This document shows, in pieces, positions 55,511-64,000 of a stretch of DNA of 64,000 nt (position 1 is the first letter of the stretch; each line of letters opens with the position of its first letter). The notes below the pieces were generated by a model. It was not told the origin of the DNA. It did not search any database and saw only the letters and a list, made by a program, of their open reading frames with translations. Made by a program: the position numbers and the translations under genes. Location of the stretch: NCBI RefSeq assembly GCF_002915175.1, contig NZ_NXEJ01000008.1:219095-283094 (forward strand). Direction: 5' to 3'. The DNA comes from Agrobacterium rosae. GTDB lineage: Bacteria; Pseudomonadota; Alphaproteobacteria; Rhizobiales; Rhizobiaceae.

Positions 55511-56426
55511 GTCTGACCCTCGGATCAAGAAGGCCGTAAAGAATATCGACCACCAGATTGAAAACAATGACGAAGAGCGCGATGAGAACCACGGTTCCCA
55601 TAACCAGCGTATAGTCACGATTGATGGCACCCAGCACGAAGTAACGCCCGACACCGGGAATGGTGAAGATCGTTTCGATCACAGCCGAGCCGGTGAGAAG
55701 CGCGGCCGCGCAGGGTGCGAGATAGGACACGACCGGCAGCATCGCAGCGCGCATGGCATGAACGATGACCACGGTGCGTCCCGGCAGACCATAGGCCTTG
55801 GCGGTGCGAATATGGTCCATGCGCAGCGCCTCGATCATAGAGCCACGCGTCAACCGCGCAATGACGGCAAGCTGCGGCAAAGCCAGCGCAATCATCGGCA
55901 AAAGAAGATAGCGCAGCGATCCATCACCCCAGCTTCCGGCAGGCAGAAGACCAAGCAGAACGGCGAAAACCAGTGTCAGCACGGGAGCCACAACGAAGTT
56001 GGGTACGGTGACACCAACAGTCGAAAAGGACATGAGAGAAAAATCGAACACGCTGTTCTGCCGCAAAGCTGCGAAGGTACCGGCCAGTACGCCACCGATC
56101 AATGCCAGTAGTAGCGCGTAAAAGCCAAGTTCCAGCGAATAAGGCAGACCCTTGCCGATCAATTGGGCAACGGTGTTGTCCTTGTAGATGTAGCTAGGTC
56201 CGAAGTCGCCAGTCACGGCGTTTTTCATGTAGATCAGATACTGACGCCACAATGGTTCGTCCAGATGATAGGTTCTCATCAGGTTTTCCATTGTCTGCGG
56301 TGGCAGTGGACGCTCAAGATTGAACGGACCGCCGGGTGCAAACCGCATCAGAAAAAAAGAAATCGTGACGACGATAAACAATGTCGGCACGGCGCTCGCC
56401 AAACGGCGCAGAATAAAAGAAATCAT
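55503..56426 (-). CDS. Oligopeptide ABC transporter permease, DppB/OppB type
   Basis: This 307-residue permease starts MISFILRRLASAVPTLFIVV, the standard DppB N-terminal helix, and has FFLMRFAPGGPF and the loop DHIRTAKAYGLPGRTVVIVH before the last helices. It pairs with the DppC-type subunit. It is 149 bases from the binding-protein gene; the gap contains a long palindrome. Confidence 0.94.
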   Translation of the reverse strand: MISFILRRLASAVPTLFIVVTISFFLMRFAPGGPFNLERPLPPQTMENLMRTYHLDEPLWRQYLIYMKNAVTGDFGPSYIYKDNTVAQLIGKGLPYSLELGFYALLLALIGGVLAGTFAALRQNSVFDFSLMSFSTVGVTVPNFVVAPVLTLVFAVLLGLLPAGSWGDGSLRYLLLPMIALALPQLAVIARLTRGSMIEALRMDHIRTAKAYGLPGRTVVIVHAMRAAMLPVVSYLAPCAAALLTGSAVIETIFTIPGVGRYFVLGAINRDYTLVMGTVVLIALFVIVFNLVVDILYGLLDPRVRHD

Positions 56427-56510
56427 AGAATTTAGGCTCCGGGCATGGCACGGCGGCTAGGGCGGAATGCGATCTTATGGTCGCGCGACCGCCTTCACCC
56501 ATTCCTACAG

Positions 56511-56548
56511 CATGTCGCGCAAAAGCCCTAAGGCATTCGCGCGACATG
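56511..56548. repeat. Palindromic element between oppA-like and oppB-like genes
   Basis: CATGTCGCGC (56511-56520) and GCGCGACATG (56539-56548) are perfect 10-base inverted arms around 18 bases that contain a small inner hairpin (GCCctaaGGC). The pattern resembles dispersed palindromes common in Rhizobiales genomes with GCATGTCGCGC arms. It could lower downstream gene expression relative to the binding-protein gene. A separate 10-base palindrome GTCGCGCGAC lies at 56480-56489. Confidence 0.6.
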
Positions 56549-56575
56549 TTTTCAGAACCACCGTGGCAGCACTGC

Positions 56576-58174
56576 TTATTCGGAAACGCTCAGGAAGCGG
56601 CTGAGATGTTCATTGGCCGCATTGTCCTGCCAGCCCTTGACGCGGTTGGAAACCAGCCAAAGGTCTGCCTGCGTCAGGAACGGCGCAATTGCCTGCTCCT
56701 TCATAAGGATTGCTTCTGCTTCGTGCAGAATCTTGGAACGGGCTGCTTCGTCCTGTTCGTCGTAGGACTTCTTCATCAACGCATCGAATTCGGGATTGTT
56801 GAATTTCGAGTAGTTGAAGGTTTTGTTGGACGAAACAGACAGTGCGAGGAAGTTTTCTGCATCCGCATAGTCGGCAACCCAGCCAGCACGGGCAACGTTG
56901 AACTTGCCGCCTTCCTGCAGGTATCCGTAGTGCGACGCAACGTCGAGGTTTACCAGCGATACGTTTGCACCAAACGTGGTCTTCCACATATCGGCAACAG
57001 CCGTAGCGACGCGCTCATGGTTGGGATTGGTATTGTAGCGGATTTCGATAGACAGCGGCTTGCCACCGTCACCATAACCGGCTTCTTTCATGAGCTTGAG
57101 TGCTTCGTCTTCACGATCCAGCTGGGAAAGCGTGGCGAAATCAGCCTTGGAAGGCTCACCGTAGCTGCCCATGCCCGGCGGAACGATGGAATATGCCGGA
57201 ACCTGAGAACCGTTGTAGATTTCCTTGGCAAGGAAATCACGATCGACAGCCATGGAGAGCGCGCGGCGAACGCGAACGTCGTTGTAGGGCGCTTCACGCG
57301 TGTCGAATGTGTAGTAGTAGGTCGCCAGTGTCGGGGACACGTGAACCTGCTCACCATAGGACTTGCGCAAACGCTCCAGCTGATCTGCCGAGAAGTTGTA
57401 AGCGAGGTCCATTTCCTTCGCTTCGAAACGGCGAACGGACGCGGCCTGATCGTCGATCGGGTAGAAGATGACCTTATCGATTTTGGTGTTTGCAGCATCC
57501 CAGAAGTTTGGATTCTTGACGACCGTCAGGCTGTCATTGGGAACATGGGCCTCAAGCTTATAGGCACCGTTCGAAACCATGACGCCGGGTTTGACGAAGT
57601 CCTTACCGTTCTTTTCAACGCTCGCCTTCGAGACGGGAAGTGCAGTCTGGTGCGCGAGTAATTCCAGGAAGAACGGTGTCGGGCGCTCAAGTGTGACTTC
57701 CAGCGTCTTGGCATCCACAGCCTTTACGCCGAGCTCTTCAACCTTAGCTTCGCCCTTGTTGACCTTTTCTGCGTTCTTGATCGGATACAGAATGTTCGCA
57801 TATTTTGCGGCGGTCTTCGGGTCTTCGACGCGCTGATAGGAGAATACGAAGTCCTCAGCCGTTACAGGCGTACCATCAGACCATTTTGCGTTTTCGCGCA
57901 GCTTGAATGTGTAAACCGTGCCGTCATCAGACAAAGTCCAGCTTTCGGCTGCGCCGGGAACGATCTTGCCGGCTGCATCGTAAATAGTAAGACCTTCATA
58001 AAGGTCCTTCACAATAAAGGCTTCAATATTGATCGAGGTCTGAGCCTGATCGAGAGTTTGTGGTTCACCGGAATTACCGCGATGAAGAACGGTTTCCGCA
58101 AGAGCTGAACTGGCGCCAATCAGAAGCGAGCCTAGCAGGATTGCGGCGCGCGTTGTTGTTTTTATAGACTGCAT
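56576..58174 (-). CDS. Oligopeptide ABC transporter periplasmic binding protein
   Basis: This 532-residue family-5 binding protein has a Sec signal peptide (MQSIKTTTRAAILLGSLLIG, cleavage near ALA-ET). The mature sequence contains LHRGNSGEPQTLDQAQTS, then YTFKLRENAKWSDGTPVTAEDF (a family-5 hallmark), and APYNDVRVRRALSMAVDRDF. It resembles OppA/MppA-type peptide receptors. The ATG at 58174 starts the signal peptide; earlier in-frame codons are rejected. It is the first gene of the operon, divergent from glpR across 214 bases. Confidence 0.94.
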   Translation of the reverse strand: MQSIKTTTRAAILLGSLLIGASSALAETVLHRGNSGEPQTLDQAQTSINIEAFIVKDLYEGLTIYDAAGKIVPGAAESWTLSDDGTVYTFKLRENAKWSDGTPVTAEDFVFSYQRVEDPKTAAKYANILYPIKNAEKVNKGEAKVEELGVKAVDAKTLEVTLERPTPFFLELLAHQTALPVSKASVEKNGKDFVKPGVMVSNGAYKLEAHVPNDSLTVVKNPNFWDAANTKIDKVIFYPIDDQAASVRRFEAKEMDLAYNFSADQLERLRKSYGEQVHVSPTLATYYYTFDTREAPYNDVRVRRALSMAVDRDFLAKEIYNGSQVPAYSIVPPGMGSYGEPSKADFATLSQLDREDEALKLMKEAGYGDGGKPLSIEIRYNTNPNHERVATAVADMWKTTFGANVSLVNLDVASHYGYLQEGGKFNVARAGWVADYADAENFLALSVSSNKTFNYSKFNNPEFDALMKKSYDEQDEAARSKILHEAEAILMKEQAIAPFLTQADLWLVSNRVKGWQDNAANEHLSRFLSVSE

Positions 58175-58388
58175 TTTTTTAATTTCCCCATAAAGTGTGA
58201 GAACCCGCAAACAAGGACAAAACGCGCCGAGGCGCAACCCCAATATTTATCAGGCGGACAAATTGGAGCCTTCACACGCGTGCCAATTGTGGAAAACCGT
58301 TCTCCAGACCAGCAGCCCCGGACACTTTCGCTTTTCAGAAAAATGAAATAAAACGAAAGTCCACAGATATTTCCGGGTAGAAGCCTCC

Positions 58389-59168
58389 ATGTTTTTCTCA
58401 TCGCGCCAGCTTGAAATCATCGAACTTGCGAAATCCGAGGGCAAGGTCAGTGTCGATGATCTGGCCTCCCGATTTTCAGTGACGGCGCAGACGATACGCA
58501 AGGATTTGAACGATCTGTGCGAGGCGCGCGCGCTGACACGAATCCATGGCGGCGCGATCTTTCCCAGCAGCACGGAAAACGTGAAATATGAAGCAAGACG
58601 CTCGATAGCTGCGACGGAAAAACAGGCGATAGGCCGCGCCGCAGCCGAGCTCATCCCCCATAAATCCTCGCTATTCATCAATATCGGCACGACGACGGAA
58701 GCTGTCGGCGAAGCGCTCGTGGACCATCAGGAACTGATGGTCATTACCAACAACATCAACGTTGCCAATAGGTTGCGGATATTTCCCGGTATTGAGGTCG
58801 TCATTGCAGGCGGCGTGGTGCGCGGCACGGACGGCGGGATCGTCGGGGAAGCGGCGGTGGACTTCATCCGCCAGTTCAAGGTGGACTATGCGGTGATCGG
58901 CGTGTCGGCCATCGACAGGGACGGCGCATTGCTGGATTACGATTTCCGCGAAGTGAAAGTGGCGCAGGCCATCATTGCCAACGCACGGCACGTCATTCTG
59001 GTGTCCGATTCCAGCAAATTCGACCGAACGGCACCGGTGAGGATAGGTCATCTCTCGCAGGTCCACACCTTTATAACCGACCACTGTCCGCTTGAATCCG
59101 TGAAAGTCATTTGCAAGGAAAATGACGTTCGGTTGATCGAAACCGAACGCTCACGGCCTGAGAACTGA
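58389..59168 (+). CDS. glpR: DeoR-family regulator GlpR
   Basis: This 259-residue repressor has an N-terminal DeoR helix-turn-helix (VSVDDLASRFSVTAQTIRKD, about residues 20-39, with ALTRIHGGAIFP) and a C-terminal sugar-phosphate sensing domain (SLFINIGTTTEAVGEAL, about residues 96-112). Next to glpD and a glycerol-3-phosphate ABC operon it is almost certainly GlpR, which releases DNA on binding glycerol-3-phosphate. It is 102 bases before glpD; that gap is AT-rich and probably holds its operators. Confidence 0.92.
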   Translation: MFFSSRQLEIIELAKSEGKVSVDDLASRFSVTAQTIRKDLNDLCEARALTRIHGGAIFPSSTENVKYEARRSIAATEKQAIGRAAAELIPHKSSLFINIGTTTEAVGEALVDHQELMVITNNINVANRLRIFPGIEVVIAGGVVRGTDGGIVGEAAVDFIRQFKVDYAVIGVSAIDRDGALLDYDFREVKVAQAIIANARHVILVSDSSKFDRTAPVRIGHLSQVHTFITDHCPLESVKVICKENDVRLIETERSRPEN

Positions 59169-59270
59169 AACGACGAACATTCGTTTGACATTCACTTTCT
59201 TTTCATTTTAACTCCCCTCAATTTCGAATTCCAAGAATAAGCGGCGGAATTTCGCATCAGGGAGAGTGAC

Positions 59271-60779
59271 GTGACTGAGCAGGCGGTTCGCGATATTTTC
59301 GTGATCGGTGGGGGCATCAACGGATGCGGCATTGCGCGTGATGCTGCCGGTCGCGGCTATTCTGTCACCCTTGCCGAGATGAACGATTTCGCCTCCGGCA
59401 CCTCTTCCGGCGCAACCAAGCTCATTCACGGCGGCCTTCGTTATCTTGAACATTACGAGTTCCGTTTGGTGCGCGAAGCCCTGATGGAACGCGAAGTGCT
59501 GTGGGCGATGGCCCCGCATATCATCTGGCCCATGCGTTTCGTTCTGCCTTTCCACAAGGGTGGTATTCGCCCTGCATGGCTCATCCGGCTCGGGCTTTTC
59601 CTTTATGACCACCTGGGTGGCCGCAAGCTTCTGCCCGCCACCAAATCCCTCGACATGCGCCGCGACCCCGCCGGCAAGCCACTAAAGCCGCTCTTCACCA
59701 AGGCCTTCGAATATTCGGATGGCTGGGTGGATGATGCCCGTCTGGTGGTGCTGAACGCCCGAGACGCTGCCGACCGTGGCGCAGATATCATGAGCCGCGC
59801 CAAGGTCACCTCCGTTCGCCGCGAGGGTGGCCTTTGGAACGTCGATGTGAAAGATACCGCAAGCGGCACCGTCAAAACCGTGAAGTCGCGTATGCTGGTT
59901 AACGCTTCTGGCCCGTGGGTGGACAATGTTCTGTCGAATGCGGCGGGCAAAAATCAGGTTCACAATGTGCGGCTGGTTCAGGGCAGCCACATCATCGTGA
60001 AGAAGAAGTTTAACGATCCACGCGCTTACTTCTTCCAGAACCCCGACAACCGCATCATTTTCGCCATTCCCTATGAGACCGATTTCACGCTGATCGGCAC
60101 GACCGACCGCGACTATCAGGGTGATCCGGCGGATGTGAAGATCAGCGGCGAAGAGACGGATTACCTCTGCAACGCGGCCAGCGAATATTTCGCAGAACCG
60201 GTGACGAAAGACGATATCGTCTGGACCTATTCCGCCGTGCGTCCGCTGTTCGACGACGGCGCATCCAGCGCGCAGGAAGCCACCCGCGATTACGTTCTGA
60301 AGCTGGAAAACGCGTCCGGTGAAGCCCCGTTGCTGAATGTCTTCGGCGGCAAGCTGACGACCTATCGCCGTTTGGCTGAACATGCGCTGGAGAAGGTGGC
60401 GGAAGCCATTGGTGACAAGGGCAAGCCATGGACTGGCAAGAGCTCGCTTCCGGGTGGGGATTTCGCGGCCACCGGTTACGAGACGGAAGTTAAAAAGCTC
60501 AGCGCAAAATATAGCTTTCTATCCGAGCGTCAGGCGCGCAGACTGGTTCGTCTTTACGGAACGAAAGCAAATGCGATCCTTGGCGATGCGACCGGCATGA
60601 AGGCACTCGGCCAGCATTTCGGAGGCGATCTTTACGAGCGCGAAGTCGAGTGGCTGATCCGTCAGGAATGGGCCAGAACCAGCGACGACGTGTTGTGGCG
60701 CAGAACCAAGCAGGGCTTGCATTTTTCTAAGGAAGAGGCAGTCGCGCTCGACACTTACATGGCGTCTATCGCCGCGTGA
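59271..60779 (+). CDS. glpD: Aerobic glycerol-3-phosphate dehydrogenase GlpD
   Basis: This 502-residue membrane-associated flavoprotein oxidises glycerol-3-phosphate to dihydroxyacetone phosphate and passes electrons to the quinone pool. The FAD-binding fold is at the N-terminus (IFVIGGGINGCGIARDAAGR), followed by the family signature SGTSSGATKLIHGGLRYLE and later GKLTTYRRLAEHALE. It starts with GTG behind GGGAGAG. It is the first metabolic gene of the glp operon and consumes the substrate imported by GlpSTPQ. Confidence 0.96.
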   Translation: MTEQAVRDIFVIGGGINGCGIARDAAGRGYSVTLAEMNDFASGTSSGATKLIHGGLRYLEHYEFRLVREALMEREVLWAMAPHIIWPMRFVLPFHKGGIRPAWLIRLGLFLYDHLGGRKLLPATKSLDMRRDPAGKPLKPLFTKAFEYSDGWVDDARLVVLNARDAADRGADIMSRAKVTSVRREGGLWNVDVKDTASGTVKTVKSRMLVNASGPWVDNVLSNAAGKNQVHNVRLVQGSHIIVKKKFNDPRAYFFQNPDNRIIFAIPYETDFTLIGTTDRDYQGDPADVKISGEETDYLCNAASEYFAEPVTKDDIVWTYSAVRPLFDDGASSAQEATRDYVLKLENASGEAPLLNVFGGKLTTYRRLAEHALEKVAEAIGDKGKPWTGKSSLPGGDFAATGYETEVKKLSAKYSFLSERQARRLVRLYGTKANAILGDATGMKALGQHFGGDLYEREVEWLIRQEWARTSDDVLWRRTKQGLHFSKEEAVALDTYMASIAA

Positions 60780-60855
60780 TTTTCTAACGCCCGCAGGGGC
60801 GTGATGGACTGACATTGAAGCAGATATCTTGCAGGTTGGGAGGCCTCGGGACAGC

Positions 60856-61941
60856 ATGCTGGAATTACGCAACATTGCTAAGATGGTGGGTGGTGATTAC
60901 CACATCTACCCAACCAATCTGACCCTCAAGCGGGGCACGTTGAACGTGCTGCTGGGGCCGACGCTGTCTGGAAAGACATCGCTGATGCGGCTGATGGCCG
61001 GTCTGGACAAGCCGACGGAGGGCCAACTGCTGTTCGATGGCACGGACGTAACGGGCAAGCGCGTGCAGGACCGCAGCGTTGCCATGGTGTACCAGCAATT
61101 CATCAATTACCCGGCGCTCACCGTCTACGAAAACATCGCCTCCCCGATGCGCATCGCCAAAAAGGACAAGGCAACCATCGACCGCGAAGTGCGGCGCGCT
61201 GCCGACATGCTGCGGCTCACGCCCTATCTCGACCGCACACCACTCAACCTCTCCGGCGGGCAGCAGCAGCGCACGGCGCTCGCCCGCGCCATCGTCAAAA
61301 ATGCCAGCCTCGTGCTGCTGGATGAGCCCTTGGCCAACCTCGATTACAAGCTGCGCGAAGAATTGCGCGAAGAACTGCCAAAGATTTTTGCTCTGTCGGG
61401 TGCGATCTTCGTCTACGCAACGACCGAACCATCCGAAGCCCTGCTTCTCGGCGGCAACACGGCGACAATGCATCAGGGGCACATCGCCCAATATGGCAGC
61501 ACCATTGATCTTTACCGCAATCCGGTCGATCTCGTTTCGGCAAAGACATTTGCCGATCCACCGCTGAACATCATCGCGATGATGCGTTCGGGCGGATCGT
61601 TTCTGCTCAATGGCGAACCGGCGTTTCCGGTGCCATCGCATCTCTCTTCCATTGCCGATGGCCCTGTCACATTGGCCTTTCATCCCCATCACCTCTACCC
61701 GACACCGGCAAATGGTGGAACGGCGATCAAGCTGAATGCAAAAACGCTGATCTCGGAAATTGCTGGCTCGGAAAGCTTTATCCATCTGGATTATGCGGGC
61801 AATCGCTGGGTCATGCTGACGCGCGGCATTCTGGATATCGAGCCGGACCGTCAGGTCGATATCTACCTGGATACCCTCCATCTGATGGCGTTCGATGCGA
61901 GTGGCCGCTCGCTTGCAACCCCGCAACAAGCAGCCGCGTGA
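60856..61941 (+). CDS. glpS: Glycerol-3-phosphate ABC transporter ATPase GlpS
   Basis: This 361-residue ATPase has Walker A GPTLSGKTS, the signature [15 protein letters not shown] and Walker B LVLLDEPLANLD. The switch region reads YATTEPSEALLL, so the usual histidine (as in YVTHDQ) is replaced by Thr. It pairs with GlpT, encoded 12 bases downstream, which has the opposite defect. The first ATG behind GGGAGG is used; a TTG start 27 bases earlier is possible. The gene order matches the rhizobial glpRDSTPQUV operon. Confidence 0.9.
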   Translation: MLELRNIAKMVGGDYHIYPTNLTLKRGTLNVLLGPTLSGKTSLMRLMAGLDKPTEGQLLFDGTDVTGKRVQDRSVAMVYQQFINYPALTVYENIASPMRIAKKDKATIDREVRRAADMLRLTPYLDRTPLNLSGGQQQRTALARAIVKNASLVLLDEPLANLDYKLREELREELPKIFALSGAIFVYATTEPSEALLLGGNTATMHQGHIAQYGSTIDLYRNPVDLVSAKTFADPPLNIIAMMRSGGSFLLNGEPAFPVPSHLSSIADGPVTLAFHPHHLYPTPANGGTAIKLNAKTLISEIAGSESFIHLDYAGNRWVMLTRGILDIEPDRQVDIYLDTLHLMAFDASGRSLATPQQAAA

Positions 61942-61953
61942 GGAGAAGAGACC

Positions 61954-63024
61954 ATGGCACGCATCAGTCTCGATCATATCCGCCACGCCTACAACGCCAA
62001 AGCCAGGGCGGCCAATGACTACGCCCTGAAGGAAGTGAATTACGAGTGGAGCGATGGCGGTGCCTACGCGCTGCTCGGCCCATCCGGTTGCGGCAAGACC
62101 ACTTTGCTCAACATCATTTCCGGCCTTATCAATCCGTCCGATGGACGTATTCTGTTCGATGGCAAAGACGTTACCAATCTGCCAACGGAACAGCGCAACA
62201 TCGCGCAGGTGTTCCAATTCCCGGTCATTTACGACACCATGACCGTCTACGACAATCTGGCCTTCCCGCTGCGCAATCGCGGCGTCTCAGAGACGGATGT
62301 TAATCGTCGCGTCAATGAAATTCTCGAGATGATCGATCTCTCATCCTGGGCCAAGCGCCGCGCGCATCGCTTGACGGCCGACCAGAAGCAGAAGATTTCG
62401 CTAGGCCGTGGCCTCGTCCGCGACGATGTCAACGCCATCCTGTTCGATGAGCCGTTGACGGTGATCGACCCGCACATGAAATGGGTGCTGCGCTCACAGT
62501 TGAAGCGCCTGCACAAACAGTTCGGATTTACCATGGTCTATGTCACGCACGACCAGACCGAGGCCATGACTTTCGCCGACAAAGTCGTCGTCATGTATGA
62601 CGGGCAGATCGTGCAGATCGGCACACCTGCCGAATTGTTCGAACGACCAAGCCACACCTTCGTCGGTTACTTCATCGGCTCTCCGGGCATGAATTTCATG
62701 CCGGTGTCACTGGATGGCGCGCAGGCGAAAATAGGCGATCAGCATGTCTTGCTCGACGCAGCACCCAATGTTGAAAGCGAAGCGAAAACGGAACTGGGCA
62801 TTCGCCCCGAATTCATCTCTCTCGGGCGCGAGGGCATGCCGGTTACGATCAGCAAGGTCGAGGATATCGGTCGCCAGAAAATCGTCCGCGCCAGCTTTGC
62901 CGGACATCCCTTGACTGTGGTGGTGCCTGAAGATGGCGACATTCCGTCTGAACCCCGAGTCACTTTCGATCCCAAGGCCATCGGCATCTACGCCGATAGC
63001 TGGCGCGTCGGCACGGGAGCCTGA
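61954..63024 (+). CDS. glpT: Glycerol-3-phosphate ABC transporter ATPase GlpT
   Basis: This 356-residue ATPase has Walker A GPSGCGKTT, Q-loop VFQFPVIYDTM, Walker B AILFDEPLTVID and a normal switch histidine in YVTHDQTEAM. Its signature is LTADQKQKISLGRGL instead of LSGGQ. With GlpS it would build one canonical and one degenerate ATP site. AGGAGAAG precedes the ATG. The name is that of the rhizobial ABC component, not the E. coli GlpT antiporter. Confidence 0.9.
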   Translation: MARISLDHIRHAYNAKARAANDYALKEVNYEWSDGGAYALLGPSGCGKTTLLNIISGLINPSDGRILFDGKDVTNLPTEQRNIAQVFQFPVIYDTMTVYDNLAFPLRNRGVSETDVNRRVNEILEMIDLSSWAKRRAHRLTADQKQKISLGRGLVRDDVNAILFDEPLTVIDPHMKWVLRSQLKRLHKQFGFTMVYVTHDQTEAMTFADKVVVMYDGQIVQIGTPAELFERPSHTFVGYFIGSPGMNFMPVSLDGAQAKIGDQHVLLDAAPNVESEAKTELGIRPEFISLGREGMPVTISKVEDIGRQKIVRASFAGHPLTVVVPEDGDIPSEPRVTFDPKAIGIYADSWRVGTGA

Positions 63025-63027
63025 GCC

Positions 63028-63894
<867 letters not shown>

Positions 63895-63908
63895 GAAAGG
63901 AGAACATC

Positions 63909-64000
63909 ATGAGCAATTCCAAATCCATCACCCGCTTCTCCTTCCTCATCCCGACGATTTATATCGTCTTCCTGCTGCTGCCGATCTATTGGCTCGTCAA
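63909..64000 (+). CDS. glpQ: Glycerol-3-phosphate ABC transporter permease GlpQ (partial)
   Basis: Only the first 30 codons are present; the window ends inside the gene. ATG 63909 follows AAAGGAGAACATC. The hydrophobic start FLIPTIYIVFLLLPIYWLV is the first helix of a MalG/UgpE-type permease. It is the expected partner of GlpP; glpU and glpV would follow. Confidence 0.8.
   Translation, partial: MSNSKSITRFSFLIPTIYIVFLLLPIYWLV

Noticed and set aside
56480..56489. GTCGCGCGAC palindrome as a protein-binding operator
   Set aside because: It lies 31 bases from a larger palindrome with similar GCGCGAC content and may only be part of that repeat; no second copy was found near other genes.

Overview
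This window looks like a chromosomal segment of an Agrobacterium-type Rhizobiaceae bacterium. The main evidence is the type VI secretion (T6SS) locus: its gene order (tssA-B-C41-C40-tagJ-tssE-F-G-fha-K-L-M-tagF/pppA-ppkA, with a divergent clpV-hcp-vgrG arm) and its regulatory residues are those known from Agrobacterium tumefaciens. Agrobacterium-style ABC operons and a glpR-glpDSTPQ operon agree with this. The T6SS residues are TssL Thr14 and Fha Arg30/Ser46. The species is inferred, not proven. The base composition looks GC-rich, apart from AT-rich patches around the T6SS promoter and the vgrG region.

Region 1 (1-15993) is carbohydrate uptake and trehalose synthesis. A leftward operon encodes a TIM-barrel sugar isomerase/epimerase, a ribose-type ABC importer (binding protein, double ATPase, permease), an RpiR/MurR regulator and a PfkB sugar kinase, followed by treY. 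A second leftward operon encodes a MalK-type ABC importer with a Tat-exported binding protein, two permeases and a second PfkB kinase. Divergent from it is an RbsD/FucU mutarotase. The two control regions carry the same box, AACTTCACA-N11-TTTTGTAAA, which suggests one regulator for both operons.

Region 2 (15994-23369) holds stress and envelope genes: an ECF sigma factor, small DUF6894 and DUF2188 proteins, a Crp/Fnr regulator, an AttEFGH-like ABC export module with a secreted lipocalin-like protein, and a zinc-finger/J-domain protein. Perfect EcfG-type promoters (GGAAC-N16-CGTT) lie just upstream of the DUF2188 gene and, elsewhere in the window, of a small secreted protein. A one-mismatch version precedes treY.

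Region 3 (23392-48386) is the T6SS. Every core structural gene except vgrG is present and open, together with its phosphorylation control (PpkA, PppA fused to TagF, Fha, TssL). The only vgrG here is a pseudogene with three in-frame stops, a compensated frameshift and a lost C-terminus. No recognisable effector/immunity pair, tap/DUF4123 or PAAR gene follows it, only a 114-residue orphan frame. The apparatus therefore looks dependent on a VgrG encoded elsewhere, or non-secreting.

Region 4 (48425-64000) holds an outer-membrane polysaccharide export lipoprotein, an MHYT-PAS-GGDEF-EAL cyclic-di-GMP protein, a small secreted protein, an oligopeptide ABC importer operon with a fused double ATPase, and the glycerol-3-phosphate operon glpR, glpD, glpS, glpT, glpP and the start of glpQ, which is cut by the window edge. 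No tRNA, rRNA, insertion sequence or CRISPR array was recognised.
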